From contig CAZUHB010000025.1 of NCBI GenBank assembly GCA_964620445.1, positions 1-64,000 on the forward strand: a DNA stretch of 64,000 nucleotides. Direction: 5' to 3'. Each line of letters begins with the position of its first letter. Position 1 is the first letter of the stretch. This DNA comes from CAZUHB01 sp964620445 (GTDB taxonomy: Bacteria; Planctomycetota; B15-G4; CAYZWU01). The notes under the pieces are model-generated. The model saw only the letters and a list, made by a program, of their open reading frames with translations, made no database searches and had not been told where the DNA came from. The translations under genes and the position numbers were made by a program. This document shows, piece by piece, positions 16,056 through 25,134 of this stretch.

Positions 16056-16904
16056 TCACTTTCCCCACGCACCTCGCAGAACACGGTCGAGCCACCTGTC
16101 GGGCACAAACCGAGGGAGCCACCACTTCTTGATTTTACCTTTCAATCCGCCGGGAAGAAGGGCGTAGCGCGTTTTGGGCGATTCGGCCATGAGCGCGGCG
16201 CAGATCGCGTCACTCACCCTCTCCACCGGCAGGCCGGGCCGGTTCGGGTTTCCGGCCCACTGGAGAAATCGTTGGTGATAGGGGCCGTAGTCGGTGTCGC
16301 GGTATCGCGAGACTTCTTCCTTCTTGTTCCAGATCGGCGTGTTGATCACACCGGGCTGGATCACGATGACCTTGATCCCGTAGATGAAGAGTTCGCGGCG
16401 ATACCCGTCGGACAGCGCCTCGAGAGCGTGCTTGGACGCGGCATATGCGCCCAGGAAAGGCGCGGTGATCCGGCCCGTGGTCGAGGAGATGTTGATGATG
16501 CGGCCCGGCTTGTGATCGCGGCTCCTGTCCGCTCCGAGGAGCGGGAGAAAGGCCTGGGTCACGCGGAACACCCCGAACAGATTGACCTCGAACTGCTTCT
16601 CGAATTCCTCGACCGGCATGTGCATGAGCGGCCCGTGGGTCGAAAAACCGGCGTTGTTGACGAGCCCGGCGAGATTCGCCGAGCCGATCTCGGACTTGAC
16701 CGTTTCCACGGCCGCCTTCAGGGCCTCGGCGTCGGTCACGTCGAAAAGGAGCGGCCTGTAGCGCTCACCCAGTTTCTCGGTGAGCTTCCGCGCATCCTCT
16801 TCCCTGCGGACGGAACCGTAAACACGATAGCCCCGGTTGGCGAGTTTGAGCGCCGCATCGTATCCGATACCGGTCGAAACACCGGTGATAAGGACTGATT
16901 CCAT
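16056..16904 (-). CDS. Short-chain dehydrogenase/reductase
   Basis: 282 residues from the ATG at 16904 with AGAGG upstream; an in-frame ATG 60 bases earlier has no site. Signatures are ITGVSTGIG at the N-terminus, NNAG near 90, INISSTTG and YAASK for the active site. This arrangement fits NAD(P)-dependent 17-beta-hydroxysteroid-dehydrogenase-like or retinol-dehydrogenase-like SDRs. It precedes a second SDR with a 12-base gap, and a third lies divergently at 17236. Three paralogues within 3 kb suggest a lipid- or secondary-metabolite-modifying cluster, though no synthase is adjacent. Confidence 0.85.
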   Translation of the reverse strand: MESVLITGVSTGIGYDAALKLANRGYRVYGSVRREEDARKLTEKLGERYRPLLFDVTDAEALKAAVETVKSEIGSANLAGLVNNAGFSTHGPLMHMPVEEFEKQFEVNLFGVFRVTQAFLPLLGADRSRDHKPGRIINISSTTGRITAPFLGAYAASKHALEALSDGYRRELFIYGIKVIVIQPGVINTPIWNKKEEVSRYRDTDYGPYHQRFLQWAGNPNRPGLPVERVSDAICAALMAESPKTRYALLPGGLKGKIKKWWLPRFVPDRWLDRVLRGAWGK

Positions 16905-16966
16905 GGAAACCTCTTCGGCCAGTTCTCCAATCTGCCGTGATCCGAGAAGATCAAGGGCGCTCAAGA

Positions 16967-17167
16967 CTATGCGTCCACTTGCATGTTGTCAAAGGGATTC
17001 TCGATTCCTAAGTCCCTTACGTGCCTTGTGATAGGGAGTCGTGCAGGATTGCCGCCCAGGAAGGACCCAAAAAAGAAGGCCCTTTTCAGCCTTTCGAGAA
17101 CCGCATTGCGTTTGATTCCTTGGGCAGTTACCATGAGCGGCTTGTTCTCCGGCACCAAATGTTCCAT
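16967..17167 (-). CDS. Small open frame upstream of the SDR pair, doubtful
   Basis: 66 residues, MEHLVPENKP at the start, with a plausible mixed composition and a stop 62 bases before the SDR start. No family, signal or strong ribosome-binding site is recognised. It could be a decayed gene end or chance; it is listed because it fills most of the gap between divergent dehydrogenase genes. Confidence 0.2.
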   Translation of the reverse strand: MEHLVPENKPLMVTAQGIKRNAVLERLKRAFFFGSFLGGNPARLPITRHVRDLGIENPFDNMQVDA

Positions 17168-17235
17168 GCAGAAGTAAGAGCCCGAGGCGCGGCCACGCTC
17201 GCCGCGGCGGCCGGCTTTCTCGAATAGAGACCAAA

Positions 17236-18057
17236 ATGAGCAGTTTCAAAGACAAGGTCATCTTCCTCACGGGCGGCGCATCGGGATTCGGCGAGGCGAT
17301 CGGCAAGGAGCTGGCCGCCCGGGGCGGGTCCGTGGTCGCCGCCGACATCGACGCCAAACGGCTGGACAGGGTCGTTTCCGAGATCACCGATTCGGGCGGA
17401 CGGGCGCGGGCAAGAGCTCTCGACGTGACCGACGCCGATGCCGTGCGCGCGGCGATCGACGCGGTCGTCGAGGAGCACGGTCGGATCGACTATCTCTTCA
17501 ACAACGCCGGCGTCTTTTTACGGCGCGAAGCGCGGGACACGTCGCTCGAGTTGTGGCACCGCATCGTGAACATCAATCTCATGGGAGTGGTCTATGGAAT
17601 CGACGCGGCCTACCGCCACATGGTGGGCCAGGGCCACGGCCACATCGTCAACATGGCGTCGGTCGCCGGCCTCGCGGGCTTTCCCACGGCCGCTGCCTAC
17701 TCCACGACCAAGCATGCCGTGGTCGGTCTCTCGGCCACTCTCCGAGCTGAGGCGGCCGCGCTCGGCGTCCGGGTGAGCGTGGTCTGTCCAGGACCGATCG
17801 CCACCGGAATCGGAAGCCGCGCCCTCGCGGCCAACAACGACCAGGACATCGATCCCCTGGGCCGCTCCGGCCGCGACCTCCTGAAAAAGGTGACCCTCAC
17901 CATCCTGGACGGCGTGGAACGGAACAAGGGGATCATCATCTTCCCCATGAAAGCCCGCCGCCAGTGGTTGCTCTACCGGCTCTGTCCTTCGCTCTTCACC
18001 CGGATCACACAGAAACGGATCGCCGCGTACCGCCGGAAGCACCGGGACCGCTCCTAA
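17236..18057 (+). CDS. Short-chain dehydrogenase/reductase
   Basis: 273 residues. Signatures are LTGGASGFGEAIG (cofactor loop), FNNAG, IVNMASVAG with the catalytic Ser, and YSTTK. The extra D in AADIDAKRL after the second strand favours NAD over NADP, by known SDR rules. The C-terminus is long and basic (TQKRIAAYRRKHRDRS), as in the SDR at 15261, suggesting a membrane-peripheral location. No strong ribosome-binding site is seen. It is transcribed away from the two minus-strand SDRs. Confidence 0.85.
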   Translation: MSSFKDKVIFLTGGASGFGEAIGKELAARGGSVVAADIDAKRLDRVVSEITDSGGRARARALDVTDADAVRAAIDAVVEEHGRIDYLFNNAGVFLRREARDTSLELWHRIVNINLMGVVYGIDAAYRHMVGQGHGHIVNMASVAGLAGFPTAAAYSTTKHAVVGLSATLRAEAAALGVRVSVVCPGPIATGIGSRALAANNDQDIDPLGRSGRDLLKKVTLTILDGVERNKGIIIFPMKARRQWLLYRLCPSLFTRITQKRIAAYRRKHRDRS

Positions 18058-18288
18058 GTTCTCCTGAACGCGAAACGATTCTCCTTCGATGCGCTGAACC
18101 TGTGCTCTACCGCACAGTGACCGTGCGTGATCGAACAGCAGGCCTTTGATCACACGCAGCGCCCTTCCTATATATGCGATCGATTCGCAAACGATCGCGC
18201 AAAAAGCAACGGCATACCTTTTGCATTCTCATTGCGTGTCAGATGTCGCGACTTTGACAAATTGAATCGACCCTGACGCAAGGTTGCT

Positions 18289-18300
18289 AAGGAGGTGATC
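18289..18300 (+). promoter_or_regulatory. Full-length Shine-Dalgarno sequence
   Basis: AAGGAGGTGATC is complementary over 12 bases to the canonical 3' end of bacterial 16S rRNA, with the GGAGG core seven bases before the ATG at 18303. This is far longer than the 4-6 base sites of neighbouring genes and fixes the start codon. Confidence 0.8.
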
Positions 18301-18302
18301 TG

Positions 18303-21300
18303 ATGAATCACATATTATTACCACAATCGAAAAGCAGGGCGGGAGCCGTGGTTCTGGCCGCGGCAGTGATCCTCGCGTGCTTGAACCTCCTGCCGGGATG
18401 CGGAGGAGGTACGTCCGGAAACGACCTGGACGATCTCATCGCAGCCTACAATGGGCGGAATATCAACCTCTACAGGGAGGTTCCACCCATCTACGTCAGC
18501 GGTAATCACGATTCCGGCCAGCCGCGCAAGTTCTTTCCCAAGGGATCGACAACCGCGGGTCTGGCCGACACCGACAATGACGGCCAGCCCGACACGCGGA
18601 TCAACGACTTCGCCAGTTTTGCCAACGCGGCCAATAACAATTTTCGAGCCGAGATCGCGGCATGCTTGCCTCACGGCAATACGCCCCGGGATCTCTATGC
18701 CGATCCGGACGTCTGGGTCGATGTCAATGAAAGGCCCGACACGATGCCCCGCTACGCCGATGGCTCGGGCACGCCCACGACGGATGGAACACAGTGGTTC
18801 CAGATCAGGTTTCCCTTCCCTCTCGATCCAGCGTCGGTCTTCGACCTGGCGAACGTTCCGAATTTTCTCTCGCCCGAAATCACCCTCTACGACGAGACCG
18901 GCTCGATCGTTCCCTGCTCGGTTTTCGTCGATGGCCGCGACGCGACGGGAACCTTTCACGATCCCCTCAATCCCCTGTCCGGCTGGCCTGCCGGTGCGAT
19001 TCAGGCGCCGAACGTGATCGTTTTTGTCGCCAACACGCCGCAGGACCATCCGCCCCTCGCGGCCAGGCCGGGCATACCCGATCAGCCCACCGCTTTCACG
19101 GCGACCGATTCCTCGCCCGAGGTCTGGAACAATCTCGAGTTCGCGGTCCGAATCGGAAAGGTACGGGACAAGAAGGGACGCAATGTGCGCATCGACTCGA
19201 AGCACCTGATCCGCCGCGACAACGTTCCGCTCGACAACGACGACGTGGCCGTGAGGGTCGTCGACGTCGTGCCCTCCGAGTACGTCCTCAATCCGGCGAC
19301 CGGCGCGCGGCTGCAGGACCATTGGCCGAACGTCTCGGGAAGCGGCGAAGACCTTTTCGTGCCCCCCGACGCCTGCTTCCAGATCATCTTCAACAAGCCT
19401 GTCGTTCCCGAAACGGTGGGACGGTCGATCGTTTTCAACAAGGCGCCCTTCACGGGGAACATGAAGACGATCCCCAATCCCGAGGTCTACTCGTACCAGG
19501 CCGATCCGGCCTGCGGCCCCAACATCGAGCCGCTCGCCACGAACATCGCGGTGCGCGCCTACTTCGTCGACGAACATGGCAACGCGCACGGAGTGGAGAC
19601 GCCGATTCCGCTGCGCGTCTATCCCCTCTCCCAGAACAACATGGCCAAGTACATCGTCAATCCGGTGATCAACCTGCCCGGTTCGTCGAGCGACTGGTCG
19701 GGCGATCTGATCGATCCGCACAACCCGCCCCCGCCTCTTCCGCCGGCCGGCTCGATCCGCATGAGGATCGAGGTGATCGTCTACGAGTACATGCAGAACT
19801 CTCTTACCGGCGATCCGGACGGGGTCGGCCCCGGGACGCCGCAGAACCTCTGCGTCGGCGGCTTCCATGGCGAAAGGTTTTTCAACAACGGCGAAAACTA
19901 CACCAAGACTTTTTCCGTCCTCGACGGTGACCGCTATGTGAACGCTCCCGTTTCGCCCAACGTGATGTACTACACGATGGGAACGAAGGGTGTGGGCGCC
20001 ATCGATCTCAACGGCAGCGGTTTCACCACGAATACGCCCGGTACGGGACGAAACATGTGGGTCACATCGACCAGTGTCTACAGCCCCGAGGGCAACGGGA
20101 TGACCGATCCCACGGCGAGCAACGCCTTCACCTACCCGGTCGGTCTGGGGGACGACACCCCCATCCCGGGCGTGAACGAGGGATCGTCGGGATGGTTCCG
20201 CGATCTCGATCCGTCCAAGGACGCGCTCGTGCGCGACTCGAACGGATCGGCGCGGCTCTTCCCCGCCCCGAGAACGCACACCGGCTACTCGAACATCACC
20301 GATCTCGAGGTGGGTGACTTTCTCGACACGATCTACTTCGACCGGTCGAACGATTACAATCGCGACCAGAAGCATCTCGATCTGATCTACACCCAGGCGG
20401 CGGGCAACTTCATGAACAACATGATCTCCTCGCCGCCCACGCCCAACCCGCCGCCGCTCACCCTGCCCGTGGGTATGCGGCCGATCGACATCATTCTCGA
20501 CGACTACAGCATTCACGAGGAAGGGGCGTTCGTGATAATGGGCCAGGAGGTGTTTCCGCCCGACCTCACCTACATCCAGCTCACCGGCCCGAAGCAGTGG
20601 GTCCATCTCGAACCGGCCGGCCTCAGCGGGGGCTCCGATTCGCCTTACCCTCCGAACGCGCCGGGGCTCGGCCCCTGGAGGATGGCGCACTTCGTCCAGG
20701 ACGGTCCTCTGGCGGAGAGCTGCACCTTCGGAAGCGCGTTCCCCTATGCCAGCCGCCAGCAGATCGGCAACTTTCTCTTCGCCGCCGACCGGGGCGACAA
20801 CTCGGTCAAGGTGCTCAACTCGAACACGATGGACGAGATCGCCTCGATCGAGGACGGGGTCCGCGGACCGGACCAGCTCGCTCTCACCCCCGACCTGAAA
20901 ACTCTCTACGTGACCAACGGCTCCTCCCGCTCGGTGAGCGTCTACAACGTGAATCCGCGGTCGGCCGATTTTCTGAACCTGAGAACGATCATTCCCGTGG
21001 GTTCCCAGCCGAAGGGGATCTGCTGCCAGCCCGACTATGAGGATGTTCTCGTGTGCAACTACGGGTCGAACTCGATGTCGATCATCAACCCGGCGACGAA
21101 CTCCGTGCGCAAGACGGTGACGTCGCTCATCAAGAAGCCATGGGACGTGGTTGCCGCACCGCGGCAGCTCGCCTTCGGATGGGGGACAGGCGTCTACCAC
21201 GCCTATATTTCGAACCATGGCGGGGATAATGTTCTCGTCTTCGAGTCCGGCCCGGACGGTCTGGGCGGGATCGGGTACGACGACGTGCTCGATCCCGTCC

Positions 21301-21917
21301 CGACGACGGGCGAAAACGGGCAGGAGTTCCTCGACATCATCAATCCGCGCGGCCTCTGTTTCAATCCGCTCTACCTGCACAACTCCTCATCGCCCATGAA
21401 CCTGACCGGCGGCTGTTTCGTGGCCCACTGGTCGACGGAGGGCGCGGCGGTGAGCCGGATCCAGTTCGTGGACCAGTACGGCCCCTGGGGGCCGATCCAG
21501 ATCACGCCGATCTCCGGCAGCATCGGGGGCACGCCCGGCTTCGGCGACCGTGCCTTCCTGATCACCCACCAGTGGACCGCGAAGGAAGGTTTCCTGTCCG
21601 GTTACGGGGAAGCGGCCGATGTGGCGATGCCCGACTTCAATCGCGAGGCCTGGCTGTACCAGAGCGTGACCGGCTCGGGCTATGTCACGAACTGGGGCGC
21701 CGTGGGCGGCAACCCCTCCCTCTCCCTGCCGATCAACAACAAGCACCCGATCCGGAAGCTTCCGGCGGAGATGCCCACCTTCTATCCGGACCAGCTCTAC
21801 GTCTCCTTCACGAACAGTTCCGTCATCGACGTGCTCGACGTGAACAACGGTGCGGTCACCACCATCAGCGGCCTGCCCGCACCGGCCGAACGATTGAAGA
21901 CCTTTTTCAAGAACTAG
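18303..21917 (+). CDS. Large secreted lipoprotein with YVTN-type beta-propeller
   Basis: 1204 residues. The signal segment ends in an LPGC lipobox (Cys about residue 33) followed by a Gly-rich spacer. Residues about 40-800 are beta-rich, with Ca-binding-like DTDNDGQPDT near 95 and cadherin/Ig-like stretches speaking of surface exposure. Residues about 820-1000 form a propeller of the YVTN/YncE type: GNFLFAADRGDNSVKVLNSN, LKTLYVTNGSSRSVSVYN, EDVLVCNYGSNSMSIINP, and a last blade near the C-terminus (SVIDVLDVNNGAVTTISG). The role is probably structural or binding at the cell surface. The exceptional Shine-Dalgarno sequence suggests high expression. Confidence 0.75.
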   Translation: MNHILLPQSKSRAGAVVLAAAVILACLNLLPGCGGGTSGNDLDDLIAAYNGRNINLYREVPPIYVSGNHDSGQPRKFFPKGSTTAGLADTDNDGQPDTRINDFASFANAANNNFRAEIAACLPHGNTPRDLYADPDVWVDVNERPDTMPRYADGSGTPTTDGTQWFQIRFPFPLDPASVFDLANVPNFLSPEITLYDETGSIVPCSVFVDGRDATGTFHDPLNPLSGWPAGAIQAPNVIVFVANTPQDHPPLAARPGIPDQPTAFTATDSSPEVWNNLEFAVRIGKVRDKKGRNVRIDSKHLIRRDNVPLDNDDVAVRVVDVVPSEYVLNPATGARLQDHWPNVSGSGEDLFVPPDACFQIIFNKPVVPETVGRSIVFNKAPFTGNMKTIPNPEVYSYQADPACGPNIEPLATNIAVRAYFVDEHGNAHGVETPIPLRVYPLSQNNMAKYIVNPVINLPGSSSDWSGDLIDPHNPPPPLPPAGSIRMRIEVIVYEYMQNSLTGDPDGVGPGTPQNLCVGGFHGERFFNNGENYTKTFSVLDGDRYVNAPVSPNVMYYTMGTKGVGAIDLNGSGFTTNTPGTGRNMWVTSTSVYSPEGNGMTDPTASNAFTYPVGLGDDTPIPGVNEGSSGWFRDLDPSKDALVRDSNGSARLFPAPRTHTGYSNITDLEVGDFLDTIYFDRSNDYNRDQKHLDLIYTQAAGNFMNNMISSPPTPNPPPLTLPVGMRPIDIILDDYSIHEEGAFVIMGQEVFPPDLTYIQLTGPKQWVHLEPAGLSGGSDSPYPPNAPGLGPWRMAHFVQDGPLAESCTFGSAFPYASRQQIGNFLFAADRGDNSVKVLNSNTMDEIASIEDGVRGPDQLALTPDLKTLYVTNGSSRSVSVYNVNPRSADFLNLRTIIPVGSQPKGICCQPDYEDVLVCNYGSNSMSIINPATNSVRKTVTSLIKKPWDVVAAPRQLAFGWGTGVYHAYISNHGGDNVLVFESGPDGLGGIGYDDVLDPVPTTGENGQEFLDIINPRGLCFNPLYLHNSSSPMNLTGGCFVAHWSTEGAAVSRIQFVDQYGPWGPIQITPISGSIGGTPGFGDRAFLITHQWTAKEGFLSGYGEAADVAMPDFNREAWLYQSVTGSGYVTNWGAVGGNPSLSLPINNKHPIRKLPAEMPTFYPDQLYVSFTNSSVIDVLDVNNGAVTTISGLPAPAERLKTFFKN

Positions 21918-21918
21918 A

Positions 21919-21970
21919 AGATCTTCGCCGGCCCGGGCCGATCGCGAACCGAGCACCGGGCCGGCGATCT
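21919..21970. terminator. Bidirectional hairpin between convergent genes
   Basis: GATC-TT-CGCCGGCCCGG pairs with CCGGGCCGGCGATC across a 20-base loop, in the short gap between the lipoprotein stop (21917) and the stop of the minus-strand acyltransferase (21975). The + strand continues with CTCTTCC, a weak T tract. Confidence 0.55.
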
Positions 21971-21974
21971 CTTC

Positions 21975-23180
21975 CTACCTGCCCGACAGGAGATTCCGTT
22001 TGGCCCTGGAGACGAGGAAGCAGCGGGCGAGCTTGACCACCCTTTTCTTCATCGATGTGCGCTTGGCCATCTTGTTCACGAAGGCCGAGATGGAGGTTGT
22101 GATATCCCGCATCGCTTTCAGCCGCATTCCCTTGATGGTGGGCGCGTAGATGAAGATCGTCGACTTGTCGGTGCACTCCGCGCCGAACCGCTGTTTCCAG
22201 AAGGAATCGCCGATACCGTTGTCGATCTCCCCGACGCCGATCCGGCAGAGGTCCTCGACCATCTTGAGATAGAGCACCGTTCCGGGATTGTGTTTCCGAA
22301 AGCCCGGTTTATAGCCTGTCGTGTCGAGATAGAAGGCGGGCGCGTAGTGGGCGCCGATCCAGTACGCGACCGGTTCCGCGTCGATATAGAGAACGTATCC
22401 GCGGAGGCGCTTCTTTTCGGCCCAGAGCGAGAGTTTGAGCTCCGACTCGGGATTGTGAATAAACCCGGCGCCCACCCCTCTCTGGTAGGTGTTCCTCGAG
22501 ATCTCCTCGACGTGGCGGCACAGGATCGGCACGTGCTCGGCCGTCTGGTAGCATCTGTACTCCACGCGGCCCTCGAACCGCCTTTCGAGAACGCGTCCGT
22601 ACCGCCGCAGCTCTCTCCGATGCCTCGGTTTCTCGCGCATGAGAAAGTCGTCCATGTCCCCCGGCAGGGAGACCCTGAAGTTCCGCTCGATCGTTGTGAA
22701 GCTGTCTCGATGCCGGAATCCGGACAGGTTTCTCGCTTCGCCGAAGAGCGGTGAATCGATCTTCAGGAGGCTGAGAATGACCGCGTCCACATCGCCCCCC
22801 TTCAGCGTCCGCAGGACCGCGGCGGTCTGAAGCCGTGCGATCCTTTCGGACTGCTCCCCCAGAATACCCCCGCTCGGCACGGCCAGAATCCGCGCGAAGG
22901 GACGGCTCACCGTCTTGTAGCCGATCTTGAACGGGATCGGCCGCTTCTCGATACGGCCGACCAGAATCGATTTCAACTCCCCGTCGAAATGAACCACGAT
23001 GGAATGAAGGCTCTTGATCTCGTCCCGCACGGAGGCGAGCATCAGGTTGAAGTCGAGATCCGCATGGGGATGCTGCTGCATGGCGAGCCAATGGTCCCGG
23101 ATCCGTTCCACGTCCTCGAGAGTGCGGGCCACCTCGACGGTGTCCCCGCTCCGTGTTTGCGTGGCGCAATCGAGAGACAT
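21975..23180 (-). CDS. GNAT/FemAB-fold acyltransferase (Acetyltransf_6, BcsL/CelD-like)
   Basis: 401 residues from the ATG at 23180 with AGGAGG four bases upstream. The central and C-terminal part shows the double-GNAT pattern of this group: RHRRELRRYGRVLERRF near 190, an RGYVLYIDAEPVAYWIGAHY strand-turn-strand, YLDTTGYKPGFRKHNPGTVLYLKMVEDL for the acyl-CoA pyrophosphate loop, and the IDNGIGDSFWKQRFG end. Relatives act in exopolysaccharide or cell-wall peptide acylation. No polysaccharide genes are adjacent, so the substrate is unknown. It is monocistronic and convergent with the large lipoprotein. Confidence 0.8.
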   Translation of the reverse strand: MSLDCATQTRSGDTVEVARTLEDVERIRDHWLAMQQHPHADLDFNLMLASVRDEIKSLHSIVVHFDGELKSILVGRIEKRPIPFKIGYKTVSRPFARILAVPSGGILGEQSERIARLQTAAVLRTLKGGDVDAVILSLLKIDSPLFGEARNLSGFRHRDSFTTIERNFRVSLPGDMDDFLMREKPRHRRELRRYGRVLERRFEGRVEYRCYQTAEHVPILCRHVEEISRNTYQRGVGAGFIHNPESELKLSLWAEKKRLRGYVLYIDAEPVAYWIGAHYAPAFYLDTTGYKPGFRKHNPGTVLYLKMVEDLCRIGVGEIDNGIGDSFWKQRFGAECTDKSTIFIYAPTIKGMRLKAMRDITTSISAFVNKMAKRTSMKKRVVKLARCFLVSRAKRNLLSGR

Positions 23181-23470
23181 CACGCCTCCTGATCCGAGGG
23201 TATCGCTCTGATAAGGAGATCAATCGCCGCTGTCTAACCTGAACGGTTCCATAATCGGACAGAACCAACCGAATCCCGCTAGAAGATACCCGACCATGTC
23301 CCGTGAAACCACATCTTATTGTGAGCCCGAGAGGCCGTTGAAGAATTTAAATCGGAAAACGCGACACGGCCGCGCCCGGAACACGCCTATTACCCAATGG
23401 CGACAGGTTCGAGCAGGAATCGGAGGTGACCGGAATCGACGGTGATTCAGCGCTCAGACCAGCGCATTCG
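23181..23470. other. Intergenic region upstream of the acyltransferase
   Basis: No gene is supported. The part next to 23180 should hold the minus-strand acyltransferase promoter; no clear consensus element is visible. Confidence 0.3.
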
Positions 23471-23515
23471 AGACAGGCGGCAATTCATGCATCCTTCGAT
23501 GCCTGCCGCCTGTCT
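23471..23515. terminator. Hairpin downstream of the GGDEF gene
   Basis: AGACAGGCGGCA (23471-23482) pairs perfectly with TGCCGCCTGTCT (23504-23515), with a further small GCAT/ATGC pairing in the loop. It lies about 30 bases beyond the stop of the minus-strand gene at 23547. Only the + direction has a pyrimidine tail, so orientation is uncertain. Confidence 0.5.
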
Positions 23516-23546
23516 TCTTCTGATCGCTCCCAGCCATGCAGTCGTT

Positions 23547-24491
23547 TCAGACTTCTGACGTGCGCAGCCCGAGGTGTGCGGGGGACATTCCGTCCATGGT
23601 GACCCTGTTCTTTCCGAACCGCTTGCTCTCGTACATGAGACGGTCGGCGCGTTTGAGCAGGATCGATATCGTGTCACCGGTCATCCCGATCGTGGCGCCG
23701 ATGGAGACGGACACGCTGAGGGAGCCGTTGAATTCCTCGGAGACGGCATACCCCAGAAGGAGTCGGATTCTCTCGGCGATGGAACGCAGTTCCACGGCGT
23801 TGACATTCACGACGGCGGCGACGAACTCGTCCCCGCCCCACCGGCCGATGAAATCGATGGTCCTGAGACTCTTTGAGAGGTGGCTGGCCAGCATCCTGAG
23901 CACCCTGTCGCCCACCGAATGGCCGTGGGTATCGTTGATCGACTTGAAACCGTCGATATCGATGAACAACACGCCGAAAGGCCAGCCGTAGCGCCTCTGC
24001 TCCTCGAGCCTCCGTTTCAGCTCTCTCTCGATGTAACGCCGGTTGCCGAGCCTGGTCAGGGGATCGAGCAGCGCAAGCCGCTGGAGGCGGGTGATCCTGT
24101 CGAGAGTGGCCATGTCGGTCGATGTATCCAGAAAGGTTCCAAAGACACCGTCGATCCGCCCCTCGCTGTCCCTTTTCGGCGAAAGGTGGACATGGACCGG
24201 TATCCTTTGGCCGTCGCGGGTATGATAATAGGCGTTGCGCTCCTGCTCCCTGTTCTGTTCGAGAATCGCCTCGAGCTGACACCCCCTGCCACAAAGATTG
24301 AAGCACTGTTCATCGATCGTGTTGAAAATGTTGTCCTTGCACTGCGATCCGACAACTTCTTCAGCACTGAAACCGGTGATCCGTTCGGCCGACTTGTTCC
24401 AGATGGTAATTTTGTGTTCCCTGTCAATCGCGAACACGCCTTCTTGCAGCCGGTCGACCAGCTGTGTGATCGTGGGATCGAGACCGTTCAT
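23547..24491 (-). CDS. PAS-GGDEF diguanylate cyclase
   Basis: 314 residues from the ATG at 24491 with GGAG repeats just upstream; longer in-frame starts lack a ribosome-binding site. A PAS domain (about 8-125) starts TQLVDRLQEGVFAIDREHKITIWNKSAERITGFSAEEVVG and contains four Cys in a C-x(14)-C-x3-C-x3-C cluster, which may bind a metal or report redox. A GGDEF domain (about 145-305) has the intact active-site RWGGDEF, so synthesis of cyclic di-GMP from two GTP is predicted. No upstream RxxD inhibitory site is evident. There is no membrane segment, so the sensor is cytoplasmic. Confidence 0.85.
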   Translation of the reverse strand: MNGLDPTITQLVDRLQEGVFAIDREHKITIWNKSAERITGFSAEEVVGSQCKDNIFNTIDEQCFNLCGRGCQLEAILEQNREQERNAYYHTRDGQRIPVHVHLSPKRDSEGRIDGVFGTFLDTSTDMATLDRITRLQRLALLDPLTRLGNRRYIERELKRRLEEQRRYGWPFGVLFIDIDGFKSINDTHGHSVGDRVLRMLASHLSKSLRTIDFIGRWGGDEFVAAVVNVNAVELRSIAERIRLLLGYAVSEEFNGSLSVSVSIGATIGMTGDTISILLKRADRLMYESKRFGKNRVTMDGMSPAHLGLRTSEV

Positions 24492-25134
24492 ATCTCCATC
24501 TCCGAACCAGGATGTCATCGTGCGGTCCGCCTCTTCGATTCGGCCGCCTACCGGGCCGGAGGCAGATCTTCGATCGCCTGGAATCCTCGTCATGCACGGG
24601 CCGATCCGAGCGCCGCGCAAGACCGTGGAAGATTGCCTTCCCACCGAGGACTCGCTCATTGCTTACATCGACAATTACGCAACCGAACTACGTAGTATTT
24701 TTGTCATCCTCTCTCCTGGATTGACGTAGGCCAAACAACTATAGAATTAACTTGTTATGTGAAAGAACGTTACCGTATCCCTTCACGAACTTTCCCCGGG
24801 GACGCAGAAGCGATACGTGTGATTTGTTGCCTCTCGGAACGGCATTCGGCGATACAAGGTGTCCGGCCTCGGGTGCGGCTTGCGGCGCGGATCCCTTCTC
24901 GAGCACGATCGAGAGGACGTTCCCACGAAGGCACGAAATTGCACATTCGAAGGGACCATCTGCAAGGTCGGCATCAAGAGGCGCAATCGGAACAACAGGA
25001 ATTTTGCACTCGAACAGAATCGGAGTCGCCAAAGTTGTCCGAATATATCGATGAAGTCGCGACCCGCTGAATCTACAATCTCCAGCAGCCAGATCGGATC
25101 CCGTTCTCGAAAAGAAATCGGAGGTGCCCGCCCC
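24492..25134. other. Divergent intergenic region, no gene supported
   Basis: The 640 bp between the divergent diguanylate cyclase and sulfatase genes contain an AT-rich patch around 24670-24770 that probably holds promoters. Several open frames cross it, but none has a coherent protein composition plus a ribosome-binding site. Confidence 0.4.

Noticed and set aside
18318..21380. A 1020-residue open frame on the minus strand opposite the large lipoprotein.
   Set aside because: Composition (Arg, Val, Gly, Glu, His only) is an antisense shadow; the + strand gene has a lipobox and an exceptional Shine-Dalgarno.
24670..24770. AT-rich patch with GTTATGT-like words considered as another attC.
   Set aside because: No complementary left core or inner stem, and it lies in a divergent promoter region far from the cassette runs.
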